A DNA stretch of 57,402 nucleotides from a virus: positions 1 to 57,402 of the IMG/VR virus record IMGVR_UViG_3300049460_000367, one strand, 5' to 3'. A model generated the notes under the pieces. It did no database searches, was not told the origin of the DNA, and saw only the letters and a program-made list of their open reading frames with translations. Below, piece by piece: positions 26,765-34,154 of this stretch; the first letter of the stretch is position 1; each line of letters starts with the position of its first letter. Made by a program: the position numbers and the translations under genes.

Positions 26765-26938
26765 CTAATCGCCCTGCTCTTGGCCCTGCTCCATATGGAA
26801 GTAGGGCATCAAGGCCTGTGCTGCTTCGATCCGGATATCCGTGGGTGCTGCCTGGTCGTTCATGACTGCCAATAAGAAATCCTTCGGGTCCTTGAATGGG
26901 CCGGCCAGCGAAAAATGCTCAACTTCTCGCTCGCTCAT
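26765..26938 (-). CDS. 57-aa protein resembling the C-terminal part of TerS
   Basis: A 57-aa protein starting MSEREVEHFSLAGPFKDPKD whose ATG follows the TerS stop codon without a gap. Residues 17-50 (DPKDFLLAVMND, then IEAAQALMPYFHM) closely match the C-terminal segment of TerS just upstream (DPKDYLLDDMND, then RDAAKALMPFLHA). It therefore looks like a free-standing copy of the TerS tail, which in small terminases usually contacts the large subunit. It ends 26 bp before terL. I infer an accessory packaging or competitor role; this could also be a decayed duplication. Confidence 0.72.
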   Translation of the reverse strand: MSEREVEHFSLAGPFKDPKDFLLAVMNDQAAPTDIRIEAAQALMPYFHMEQGQEQGD

Positions 26939-27499
26939 TCATTTCACCGATCGCAAATGTGAAGGCGGCGGAGGCGCTGCGCCGAACTTGCCCGCGCCCG
27001 CCTTCTTGGCGGCGTCCTGACGTTCTTCCTTCTTTCCCCCCTCGCCTTTTCGAGCGTGCAGGAACGGCATGAGCGCTTTCGCGGCATCACGCCGGTCTTT
27101 TCGATCAAGTGTTGGGTCATTCATGTCGTCGAGCAGATAGTCTTTCGGATCGGTATAGACCCGGCCGAAGCCTTCCTCGGCCGCCTGCTGTTGAAGGGGC
27201 TCCGGGGCCTGACGAAGCGTCTTCGGAATGTAATCGTCAGCAGGCTTCGCCTCGAGCGGAGCGGCCCTGGCGCGGGCAGGTTTAACATCCGGATTAACAT
27301 CAGCTTTAACATTGCCTGCGATCGGGAAAAGTGCGTTCAGCTTGTGAAGCTCACGAACAACGTCGGCGTCCTTTGCCAGCCTGGAGCCAGCGGCGGACGC
27401 AGTCTTCGGCGAGCAGCCGGCGGCAATCGCGGCCTCTTTGTTGGACGCACCGTCCCTCACGGCGACGATGAAAGCTCGCTTCTTGGAGGTGAGTGCCAT
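26939..27499 (-). CDS. terS: Terminase small subunit
   Basis: A 186-aa DNA-recognition subunit. The N-terminal helix-turn-helix (TSKKRAFIVAVRDGASNKEAAIAAG and the next helix PKTASAAGSRLAKD) is of the terminase-2 type. A flexible Pro/Ala/Lys-rich linker follows, then the conserved DPKDYLLDDMND and AAKALMPFLHARKG block, and a basic tail. I take ATG at 27499 (MALTSKKR); a TTG three codons earlier with AGGA just upstream is an alternative. It lies directly upstream of the 57-aa gene and terL. Confidence 0.9.
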   Translation of the reverse strand: MALTSKKRAFIVAVRDGASNKEAAIAAGCSPKTASAAGSRLAKDADVVRELHKLNALFPIAGNVKADVNPDVKPARARAAPLEAKPADDYIPKTLRQAPEPLQQQAAEEGFGRVYTDPKDYLLDDMNDPTLDRKDRRDAAKALMPFLHARKGEGGKKEERQDAAKKAGAGKFGAAPPPPSHLRSVK

Positions 27500-27656
27500 G
27501 TTTAACAAAAATCCTGTGAGGGGAAAAAATCTGCGCGTGCGGTCGGGGGCGGTGTCCGTAGCAAAAGGTCACAAGGTTTCGACCCGCCCCTGGGGCACTG
27601 ACGTGCCGCAACAGACCACTGCGCACCCGACGAATGAAGCACGCCATCGACGTGTA

Positions 27657-27980
27657 TCAGCCTCGGCCGCAACCTATCGCCGACTCGGAGGCCGTCTTCA
27701 CCTTGTGGCATGGTATGCAGATGGCCTGGAGATTCTCATCGTCATCGCTGCCACCCTGAGCACGGTTGACGATGTGATCGACCTCGAGAGCCGTCGTGAC
27801 CTGACCACAGACTTGGCAGGTGTACTTATCTCGAAGAAGGATGGCCCCCCGTTTACGACGCCAAGGGCGGCCACCGCGACCGGATCCCCAGCCATTCCCA
27901 TCGGATACCTCGGCAATGCTGGCCAGTGCGCGACCTTCAACCGAGTTGAACCTGGGCTTGAGCGTGATCAGACGGGCCAT
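27657..27980 (-). CDS. HNH endonuclease next to terminase
   Basis: A 107-aa HNH nuclease. Zinc and catalytic residues are visible: CQVCG (55-59), LEVDHIVNRAQGGSDDDENLQ with the HNH core (His in VDHI, Asn in ENLQ) and CIPCH. HNH proteins beside terS/terL are needed for cos cleavage in many cos-packaging phages, which supports cohesive ends here. GGAGTGAGGA precedes the ATG. The holin gene ends 3 bp upstream. Confidence 0.93.
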   Translation of the reverse strand: MARLITLKPRFNSVEGRALASIAEVSDGNGWGSGRGGRPWRRKRGAILLRDKYTCQVCGQVTTALEVDHIVNRAQGGSDDDENLQAICIPCHKVKTASESAIGCGRG

Positions 27981-27983
27981 TCC

Positions 27984-28310
27984 TCACTCCCCAGCCGAAA
28001 TTTTGCGCTCGGCCCAACGCTTGCCAAGCTGGCGAACCTGCTCGACGCCGAGAACGCCAATAAAACCGGCAGTAGCGAACGACCAGGCAATGCTTAGGCC
28101 GAACTCTTTGACCGTCAGCCCGACGACCATCACGATCAGAGCGCCGAGGCTAGCTTCAATGAGCTTGCGGGCAGGGCTTGTTTCCTTGCCGTCATACTGA
28201 ACCCGTAGCCAGGTCAGGATGAACGTCAGGCCCATGGCCAATCCATTTTCCTTCAGGGCAAGCAGGACCAGCACCCAGAACGAAGGGTCTTTGTCGGGCA
28301 TGGGATTCAT
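27984..28310 (-). CDS. Holin, lambda-type family
   Basis: A 108-aa membrane protein with predicted segments at about residues 10-35 (FWVLVLLAL, MGLTFILTWL), 50-68 (ASLGALIVMVVGLTV) and 72-90 (LSIAWSFATAGFIGVLGV) and a charged C-terminus (RWAERKISAGE). This matches phage holins of the Phage_holin_3 type. It would set lysis timing by making membrane lesions for the endolysin, which is encoded 26 kb away at 1.6-2.1 kb. Met4 is an alternative start. Two terminator-like hairpins lie just upstream. Confidence 0.85.
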   Translation of the reverse strand: MNPMPDKDPSFWVLVLLALKENGLAMGLTFILTWLRVQYDGKETSPARKLIEASLGALIVMVVGLTVKEFGLSIAWSFATAGFIGVLGVEQVRQLGKRWAERKISAGE

Positions 28311-28340
28311 CCGGTGTCCTCCCGATCAGGGAGCTGAAAA

Positions 28341-28368
28341 CGAAAAAGCCCCGCACAGTGGCGAGGCT
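28341..28368 (-). terminator. Intrinsic terminator
   Basis: Minus strand AGCCTCGC/GCGGGGCT stem (one mismatch) followed by five T. Ends transcripts coming from the lipoprotein/protease operon before the holin. Confidence 0.75.
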
Positions 28369-28385
28369 TAAAGGGGTGTAGAAAG

Positions 28386-28412
28386 CAAAAAGCCCAGCAC
28401 AATGGCCGGGCT
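28386..28412 (-). terminator. Intrinsic terminator
   Basis: Minus strand AGCCCGGC/GCTGGGCT stem (one mismatch) followed by five T. Second of two tandem hairpins upstream of the holin. Confidence 0.78.
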
Positions 28413-28464
28413 CTCTTTGTGGTGTCGCGCTGAAACAGCTGAACACCGTGCAATAAAAACACAG

Positions 28465-28587
28465 CTATTCCGCGCGGAAAAGTATTTTTTGACCTTTGCG
28501 TGCGAAATTGAGCTCCACTTGATTACCTTTTTGCATTCGATCTGAGCACCGATTGCATCGGATTTTACCAAAACGTTTCGTAACCAT
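28465..28587 (-). CDS. Possible degenerate Com-like zinc-knuckle peptide
   Basis: A 40-aa frame, MVTKRFGKIRCNRCSDRM at the start and ILFRAE at the end. The IRCNRC knuckle and the VELNF...FRAE end recall Mu Com-family regulators (IRCNxC, later ELxIKCPRC and RAE), but the second CxxC knuckle is missing. The ribosome site is poor. It may be a remnant of a Com gene or chance. Listed with low confidence. Confidence 0.28.
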   Translation of the reverse strand: MVTKRFGKIRCNRCSDRMQKGNQVELNFARKGQKILFRAE

Positions 28588-28880
28588 GATCGGCACAATC
28601 CAAAGCTGCCCATCACCAAGCAATAGTTTTTTCAATTACCAACGTTTAGGCAAGCAATCACTGGCCTTGTCCTGCATTGCTGCGAGTATCCCCGACTCCT
28701 GCAAAGTACAAAACGGCATGATGAAATTTGGCTACGTCGCTGAGGCCAGAGCCTTTCACCAGCATCCCACGTCATACCACTTTTTCAAATTGTGAGCACG
28801 CTTTGAGGAAAGCACCAATATGTTTGATTACCAAAACCTCACGCAGCTTCACGGCATGTAAAAGTCTAATCACCCGCTCC

Positions 28881-29876
28881 TTACTTACCTTTATCTTGTA
28901 TCTGTTTGTTTAGCTGATCAGTTTTCGCCTTAATTACGTCATCGAGTACATTAAGCGCCTTATCAGTGGGCACTTTATCCGGCCCTTCGATAACAGATAC
29001 AGTGATCGCATTGACAGGCACATCCACTTTACCCTCAGCAATAGTGAAACGAGATGCCAATCCGGTTTTATTGTAGATATTACCGGACAAGAAGCCATGC
29101 AAAGGTGTAGAGACTGTAACGTCCGCCAACGAAATCTCTATTGTCAAGTCACGTTTAGCGTGATCAAACACCGCCTTATGCAGTGCGTGAGGATATAACA
29201 AAAACGTCGGCTGAAAAATATAAACCTTATTCGCTTTTGGATTATCATCCGTTGAAGCGTAAGAAACCGCAAACTCAGCCATAAATGTCGGATTGCCAGT
29301 TAAGTGATCAAGTGGTGACTCTGAGGCTAAACTTGGCGTCCCAGACAGTCTGTAATTACTAAAGTCATCTTTGAGAGTGCTGTCAGATTTGACTATTTTA
29401 TATTTTTCACTTAGAACCTCGAGAATATCTGACGGGCGTTGATGGCTACTGATTGTTTCCTTTTCAAGTTCTAGCCGCTGCTGAGAAAACGCACCATATA
29501 TTACTAGCACACACAGCTTACTGTCGGTACCACGCACAAAGGCATTTTCGCCGATTAATGTTTTCGCATCGAGGTGGACGTCCCCATTAAGGTAATTTCT
29601 AGCAATGGCTATCTGTTCACCTCCATAAGCCGCTATTTGCTTCACTACTGACCCTAGCGCGGTAACAACTAACGGCGACAAGGTTTCGCCACCATAACTT
29701 TCCATCGGGCACTTATCGCTTATTTGGGAATAGGCCCTTAGCTCTTCGATATTCGCTGTTACTGGGATCTTTGAAATATCATACTGCTCAGTATTTACAG
29801 TTCTCTCATTCCAGTTGCATCCAGACATAGACAGGGAACTCAAGGCAGTAACAAGCAAAAAGGCTTTAGCTTTCAT
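28881..29876 (-). CDS. Lipoprotein partner of the trypsin-like protease
   Basis: A 331-aa predicted lipoprotein: signal MKAKAFLLVTALSSLSMSGC with lipidation at Cys20. The mature protein has no family I recognise; it is mixed alpha/beta, with a long central region and a C-terminal helix rich in Lys, Asp and Gln (VIKAKTDQLNKQIQDKGK). The ATG overlaps the protease stop (ATGA), so the two are made together. Codon use is more AT-rich than in the flanking phage genes, which suggests separate acquisition. Possible roles are inhibitor, substrate or co-factor of the protease at the cell envelope; none is shown by the sequence. Confidence 0.78.
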   Translation of the reverse strand: MKAKAFLLVTALSSLSMSGCNWNERTVNTEQYDISKIPVTANIEELRAYSQISDKCPMESYGGETLSPLVVTALGSVVKQIAAYGGEQIAIARNYLNGDVHLDAKTLIGENAFVRGTDSKLCVLVIYGAFSQQRLELEKETISSHQRPSDILEVLSEKYKIVKSDSTLKDDFSNYRLSGTPSLASESPLDHLTGNPTFMAEFAVSYASTDDNPKANKVYIFQPTFLLYPHALHKAVFDHAKRDLTIEISLADVTVSTPLHGFLSGNIYNKTGLASRFTIAEGKVDVPVNAITVSVIEGPDKVPTDKALNVLDDVIKAKTDQLNKQIQDKGK

Positions 29877-30808
29877 TTGGAAAACTCCTCCACCAAATCT
29901 ACCGTAACAGCCAAATTTACGCTCATTGTTTGGCAAACCGCTAAGGTGGCCATTCCTGAATGCACTCCCACTAACTCAGGTGAATTCCCCTTGAGCATAT
30001 ACACAGACGCGCCAGAAAATCCTAAAAGTGAACTGCACGTGTGTCCAAAGCATCCTTTTCTAATCTCATAAGGTATGCAGGCACCGCCTGGTTTTGCCCA
30101 CATAATCACGGAGTCCAGCCCAGCCCTGTTATTATTTGGTATACTCGTCCCTTCTTCGACCCCTGGAATCAACAACTCAGTACTTGATATTAATTCCTTC
30201 AGCACCTCTGGATTTATTTTAACTTCTGAGGGAAACCTCTGGCCGCTCGCTACCGTCACTACCGCTAGATCACAGCCCTTTTCTTTACAAAAATTTACGG
30301 TCACTATATTCGAAGGCCCATGCTCTAATATCATCTGATACTTTTGATAATTACCGTATGCCTGCTCAAAACAGTGCCGAGCCGTCAACCATTTTCCATG
30401 ACCCAGACTCGTAGCCATGCACTTGTGCACGCCATTTCTTGTGAGAGATGTAATTTGTGCTGCGATTTTCATATAGGCCGTGCCTTCGGGCGAGCCTCGT
30501 ACTTCTGAATACTTAACAAAACATGAATCTACATATTTGCGCTGTTCCTCAGGCAGACTCCTAATGGATACCTTGCCTCCTTTACAGTTTGTTTCGCTCA
30601 CTTCTTTGGAGATATTGTTAAAAAAATCCTCAGGGAACAGTTCGTCTGCTGCTGGATTATAATAATTTTTGAATGTGTGACCTTCAAGCACTCCGATATT
30701 TAGCTTTCCGTAGGATTGATAGGGCCGATTTATATTATTAAAGAGCACGCCCCCCCCGCAGCCAACCCCAACCACTCCAATTAACGTAAGCGTTGCGATT
30801 TTTTTCAC
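29873..30808 (-). CDS. Exported trypsin-like serine protease
   Basis: A 311-aa chymotrypsin-fold protease. The N-terminal hydrophobic signal runs to GVVGVGC and may be a lipoprotein signal (weak lipobox). The triad is visible: His145 in LTARHC, Asp180 in GCDLAVV, and Ser265 in LLGFSGAS. Many cysteines (130/146, 174/179, 244/253/258) suggest disulfides, hence an oxidising periplasmic or extracellular site. The start is GTG at 30808 with GGAAG upstream. A TTGACA-17-TACACC promoter lies directly upstream. It sits between Q and the holin, the position used by toxin genes in Stx phages. Confidence 0.85.
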   Translation of the reverse strand: MKKIATLTLIGVVGVGCGGGVLFNNINRPYQSYGKLNIGVLEGHTFKNYYNPAADELFPEDFFNNISKEVSETNCKGGKVSIRSLPEEQRKYVDSCFVKYSEVRGSPEGTAYMKIAAQITSLTRNGVHKCMATSLGHGKWLTARHCFEQAYGNYQKYQMILEHGPSNIVTVNFCKEKGCDLAVVTVASGQRFPSEVKINPEVLKELISSTELLIPGVEEGTSIPNNNRAGLDSVIMWAKPGGACIPYEIRKGCFGHTCSSLLGFSGASVYMLKGNSPELVGVHSGMATLAVCQTMSVNLAVTVDLVEEFSK

Positions 30809-30833
30809 GGCTTCCGACCCTCTTGTTACATTG

Positions 30834-30862
30834 GGTGTAGCTCAGAGAAGCTTCCGTGTCAA
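30834..30862 (-). promoter_or_regulatory. Candidate promoter of the protease/lipoprotein operon
   Basis: Minus-strand TTGACA (30862-30857), 17-bp spacer, TACACC (30839-30834), 26 bp upstream of the GTG start at 30808. The -35 box is a perfect consensus; the -10 matches three of six. Confidence 0.55.
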
Positions 30863-31325
30863 GCATCAAATAAAATACCCTTATCCTATACTTACTTTCT
30901 CACAACATATTGAATTTATGGTTTTTTGTTCAAGGGGGCGCGTCTCCCAATTGCTAGCGTGGAACCTGAAGGAGTTGTTAACCAAACGCTCTTAAAATTT
31001 GGAAGCATGAAAATTTGCAGGAGACATGCATGAGCGGTGTAATGCGCATCTGGCCCCCAGCGCAAATTGAATCTGGCTAACTCCTACTACCCGCTAGCAG
31101 CTTTGGATAGCAGCCACTCGGTTGCAAACCCTTCCGTTGCTCCCGCCCCCCAAGCTGCAGACCCGCTGACCCAATGGTCTCCTAATTTGCATACAACGGT
31201 AAACGCACGTTTCCTGTCGGTCATGGCCACGAAGTGTGCTGGTCAAGTCCGACGCAAATAACTAGTCAGGTCGTATGCAAACGGGTGGGCATGTCTGTGC
31301 AATTATCCAACTTTCGAGATACTTG
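30863..31325. other. Intergenic region upstream of the protease operon
   Basis: No convincing gene. It includes 31215-31247, a 33-bp segment matching 44639-44671 in inverted orientation at 31 of 33 positions, and ATGCAAACGGGTGG near 31273, which also occurs inside the repeated modules at 43.3 and 46.3 kb. This suggests debris from the same recombining elements. Confidence 0.5.
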
Positions 31326-31631
31326 TCACTTCCAAGGATCGGGCAATAGAACTTCACACCCACCTTCATCTAACTCCATGCTCAGTACTGAGCCCAGAGT
31401 ATCCGCGACGGACTGCCAGTGAGCTGCCCTAGCCTTCCGCAAAGCTACATCCTCCCACCCTGACCGCTCCGCCAAAAGTGCTGCTCTAGCCTCTGACGCC
31501 GCCCTGCGGCATGAAATGTCATAGGCCGCGAGAAGCTGTCGAATTCTTGCAGAATCTGGCCACTCTTGGTCAGCTTCGAAAAATTGAATCGCGTACGCGT
31601 GGGAATAGTCCTTTATAGAAAGACCGCTCAT
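31326..31631 (-). CDS. Hypothetical 101-aa protein downstream of Q
   Basis: A 101-aa, mainly helical protein of unknown function, with MSGLSIKDYSHAYAIQFFEA at the start and a charged helix (AASEARAALLAERSGWEDVALRKARAAH, here split by turns). I take the ATG at 31631 because GGAGG lies eight bases upstream; the frame continues upstream without support. It is the first gene after Q in the leftward direction and precedes the cargo operon. Confidence 0.62.
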   Translation of the reverse strand: MSGLSIKDYSHAYAIQFFEADQEWPDSARIRQLLAAYDISCRRAASEARAALLAERSGWEDVALRKARAAHWQSVADTLGSVLSMELDEGGCEVLLPDPWK

Positions 31632-31720
31632 GAATGTGACCTCCTGTCTGATTACCAACCTCGGCCGGTGGGAATGAGGACCACCCGCCGTTATCAACAA
31701 GAAATACTAGTCAAAAATAA

Positions 31721-32110
31721 TCATGCTGCCTCACGCATCTCCGCCACAGCGCAGTCAATCCAGGCAGCCCCAGCTCTTGCCAACTCCCTCGCCTTGCCTT
31801 CGCTGATGCCATAGTGCTTGCCCACTCGCACCATTGGCCATTTGGAACCGTAGTACAGCCAGATAATGTCGCCCATTTGCTGATCCCGATGTGCGAGCTT
31901 GGCCACGGCATTGTCGATGGCCATCGCCCAGTCGTCAGTGATGCAGTAGTTCTTGCTGGCGGACGGCTGCGGCATAGCCTGGCGCATCAGCGCAAATGTA
32001 GGTGACGTGTAGATGGGCACGCCCGCCCCATCCATCCGCCACCAGCCCCATTGCTCCAGCAAGTACTCGGTATCCCCCAACGGTCGACCTGCCGGCTTAC
32101 GAATCATCAT
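31721..32110 (-). CDS. Q: Antitermination protein Q
   Basis: A 129-aa protein of the phage 82-type Q family, which lets RNA polymerase read through terminators in the late operon. Typical features: LEQWGWWRMDGAGVPIYTSP near the N-terminus, a helical middle (DDWAMAIDNAVAKL), and the C-terminal helix-turn-helix (MVRVGKHYGISEGKARELA). Two ATGs lie in tandem at 32110 and 32107. It is placed after the replication/nin genes and before the late region, as in lambdoid phages. The late operon downstream contains many intrinsic terminator-like hairpins, consistent with Q control. Confidence 0.9.
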   Translation of the reverse strand: MMIRKPAGRPLGDTEYLLEQWGWWRMDGAGVPIYTSPTFALMRQAMPQPSASKNYCITDDWAMAIDNAVAKLAHRDQQMGDIIWLYYGSKWPMVRVGKHYGISEGKARELARAGAAWIDCAVAEMREAA

Positions 32111-32114
32111 GCTC

Positions 32115-32435
32115 TCAATCCCCTGTGTAATTTGTGCCGCCCGCCCCCAGGCGGTTCGCTTGTTCGTAATGTCGCTGTGGCCCGACTACTTTGACCGGGC
32201 TCTTCAGCGCTGCAATTTCACGTTGCGCCTGTTGCAACTTAAAGCTCAATTGGGTGACCAACTCGTCAGATGAAAGCACCAACCTACTGCCCGGAACAAC
32301 CCAACCTGAACCATTGCAATCGGCGCATACCAACTCATAAAACACCCCCTGCACTACCGCTTTTCCCTCACAGGTTGAGCAATGCTCCAGGTCGATCTGT
32401 TGCTTCCTAAAGCCATGGCCCTGCCCTTTCTGCAT
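32115..32435 (-). CDS. DnaJ-type zinc-finger-like small protein
   Basis: A 106-aa protein with CSTCEGKAVV and CADCNGSGWV (about residues 19-46), two CxxC knuckles in the CxxCxGxG style of DnaJ zinc domains, followed by a helix (LVTQLSFKLQQAQREIAALK). Such proteins are frequent between Q and nin genes in Pseudomonas phages; function unknown. The gene overlaps the end of the recombinase gene by 29 bp and has GAGG nine bases before the ATG. Confidence 0.75.
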   Translation of the reverse strand: MQKGQGHGFRKQQIDLEHCSTCEGKAVVQGVFYELVCADCNGSGWVVPGSRLVLSSDELVTQLSFKLQQAQREIAALKSPVKVVGPQRHYEQANRLGAGGTNYTGD

Positions 32436-33720
32436 GTTTTAAAACCTCGCCTATGGTTGATTCTTGGATAGCCTCATAGCCCTTATGCGGCGTGGCTTGC
32501 GGCTGAATGCTGGACTCTTTGTTTTCGACTCCCTCCAACCCGTGAATGACGGCAAATCCCTTGGCGTCTAAATGGGCGTGCCACTTCTCCAGGGCTTCGC
32601 GCTTGCGGGCTTCCACAGTGGTGTGGATATAGGCCTGCACGTTGTGACCCATGGCATGGTTGATCAGCATCTCGCCAATCAGGAAGTCGATGCCCAGGTC
32701 TGCCCATCCGGTGCGGGCCAGCTTTCTCAGGTCGTGGCTGGTCCACTCGCCCTGGCCCAACTGCGTGAACACCATACTGGCCTGGCCCTCGCTCATGCCC
32801 TTGCCATGGCGCGCCGGGAATAGGTACTGGCCGGTGTAGCCGGCGGTGGCTTGGGCGGCACGGTAGCGGCTCAGCAGCGCACATACCTGCTCGGTCAGTG
32901 GCAGCGAATGCTCCACGCGGGTCTTGGTGTGCACCGCAGGAATGTGCCAGGTGCGGTCGGCCAGGCTGGTGTGCGACCAGAGCGCCATGCGAGTTTCGCC
33001 AACGCGCGTGCCGTGGCAGAGCATCATCAGCGCCAACATGCCGTGGGCCGGGCGCTGAGCGAACGCTTCAGCCAGTTGCTCGAGCAGTGCTTCCATCTGC
33101 AGACCGCGCAGGCGCGCCGACTTGGCCTTGATCTTGGTCTTGGAGAAGTCGCTGAATTTGATGCCGGTCATGGGGTTGGCTGGGATCATGCTGAGGGTAT
33201 GAGCCTGGCGGCAGGCCAGCACCAGGAGCGCGAAAATCAGCCGGAGGAACTCAAGCGACAAGGTTTCCTGCAATGGCCACATCAGCTTGGTGTCGAGCGT
33301 GGCGCGATCGATCTCGGCGAAGGTCAGGCTGCCCACGCGCGGGATCAGGTGACAGGCAATGGCGGACTTGGCCGTGGCCTTCCGCTTGGTCGACAGATGC
33401 CGGTCGCGACTCATTCTGTCGCTGTACCAGGTCAACAACTCACCCAAGGTTGTCCATGGGGAAATGGCGGCGTTGGCCTTGGTGTCTGCGGACAGACGCT
33501 GCCGAGTCTCCGGTAGGGCCGCCAGTACAGCCTTGGCCGACAGCTCGGGATAGGAGCCGATACGCATCCACTTCTTGCGCACCACCAGGCTCCAGGTTCC
33601 GCGTGGGCGGGCCTCGGTGAACCGGAAATACAGACCAGGGTGGCGCGGATCACGCATCAGCACCGCCGAGGGGTCATCCGCACGGCGGCGCAATTCAGCG
33701 TCGGAGAAAGCCACGGTCAT
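32407..33720 (-). CDS. Second tyrosine recombinase, in the replication region
   Basis: A 437-aa tyrosine recombinase. Catalytic residues are visible: Arg in GTRVGETRMA, His-x-x-Arg in SHDLRKLARTGW, the second His in NHAMGH, and Tyr in QAYIHTTV. A SAM-like core-binding domain lies near residues 90-190. The start at 33720 (MTVAFSD) follows the VRR-NUC stop by two bases. This is not at the phage end like the 56.3-kb integrase; it lies among nin-region genes expressed in lytic growth. It might resolve multimers, act on a distinct site, or be acquired cargo; I cannot tell which. Confidence 0.88.
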   Translation of the reverse strand: MTVAFSDAELRRRADDPSAVLMRDPRHPGLYFRFTEARPRGTWSLVVRKKWMRIGSYPELSAKAVLAALPETRQRLSADTKANAAISPWTTLGELLTWYSDRMSRDRHLSTKRKATAKSAIACHLIPRVGSLTFAEIDRATLDTKLMWPLQETLSLEFLRLIFALLVLACRQAHTLSMIPANPMTGIKFSDFSKTKIKAKSARLRGLQMEALLEQLAEAFAQRPAHGMLALMMLCHGTRVGETRMALWSHTSLADRTWHIPAVHTKTRVEHSLPLTEQVCALLSRYRAAQATAGYTGQYLFPARHGKGMSEGQASMVFTQLGQGEWTSHDLRKLARTGWADLGIDFLIGEMLINHAMGHNVQAYIHTTVEARKREALEKWHAHLDAKGFAVIHGLEGVENKESSIQPQATPHKGYEAIQESTIGEVLKHAERAGPWL

Positions 33721-33722
33721 CG

Positions 33723-34154
33723 TCACACCACAACCCTCGTCTGGGGCTGGAGCAGGTACGCCCGCAGGCACTCCAGCGCATCGATATGGCCGCGGCACAC
33801 CACCGCCAGATAGCCCTGGGCGATGAGGGCCTGAATGTATGCGTCCTGGCTCGGCGACACGGCGGCATCGAACGGCGGCATGGCCTTGAACTCGATGTAC
33901 AGGCCGAAATACCCGCCCCGCGCCATTGGTAGGACCAGGTCAGGCACGCCGGCCTTGACGCCCTGCCCCTTCAGTTTGATCGCCACCAGCTTGTGCCGGT
34001 GGCCGCCGTTGGGCACGTGGTAGATAAGTTTGAACGCCTCGGGATAACGCAGCGCCACCTCGGCAAGCAGTGTCGCCTGCTCTTGGCCTTCGCGGTCGGC
34101 GGGGCTGGCTCGGGTGGCACGCGCGCCGAAAGATTTCATGGCGGCGGCCTTCAT
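33723..34154 (-). CDS. VRR-NUC family nuclease
   Basis: A 143-aa VRR-NUC nuclease of the PD-(D/E)xK superfamily, probably acting on branched or replicating DNA. The conserved block is HVPNGGHRH, then GVKAGVPDLVLP (Asp of the motif), GLYIEFKA (Glu-x-Lys), and the Q in SPSQDAYIQALIAQGY. The ATG at 34154 overlaps the preceding stop by ATGA, which fixes the start. Proteins of this kind replace RusA/NinB-type nucleases in many phages. Confidence 0.92.
   Translation of the reverse strand: MKAAAMKSFGARATRASPADREGQEQATLLAEVALRYPEAFKLIYHVPNGGHRHKLVAIKLKGQGVKAGVPDLVLPMARGGYFGLYIEFKAMPPFDAAVSPSQDAYIQALIAQGYLAVVCRGHIDALECLRAYLLQPQTRVVV

Larger units (their letters stand above)
28311..28880. other. 570-bp interval between holin and lipoprotein gene
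   Basis: AT-richer than the flanking phage genes. It holds two leftward terminators and one weak small reading frame with a CxxC motif (28465-28587), each listed separately. Nothing else convincing is seen on either strand; longer frames here lack ribosome sites and cross the hairpins. Confidence 0.6.

Noticed and set aside
28553-28795. 80-codon plus-strand frame in the 28.3-28.9 kb interval
   Set aside because: No ribosome site, no recognisable features, and against the direction of both neighbours.
31067-31261. 64-codon plus-strand frame upstream of the protease operon
   Set aside because: It covers the repeat fragment shared with 44.6 kb, has no ribosome site and no features.
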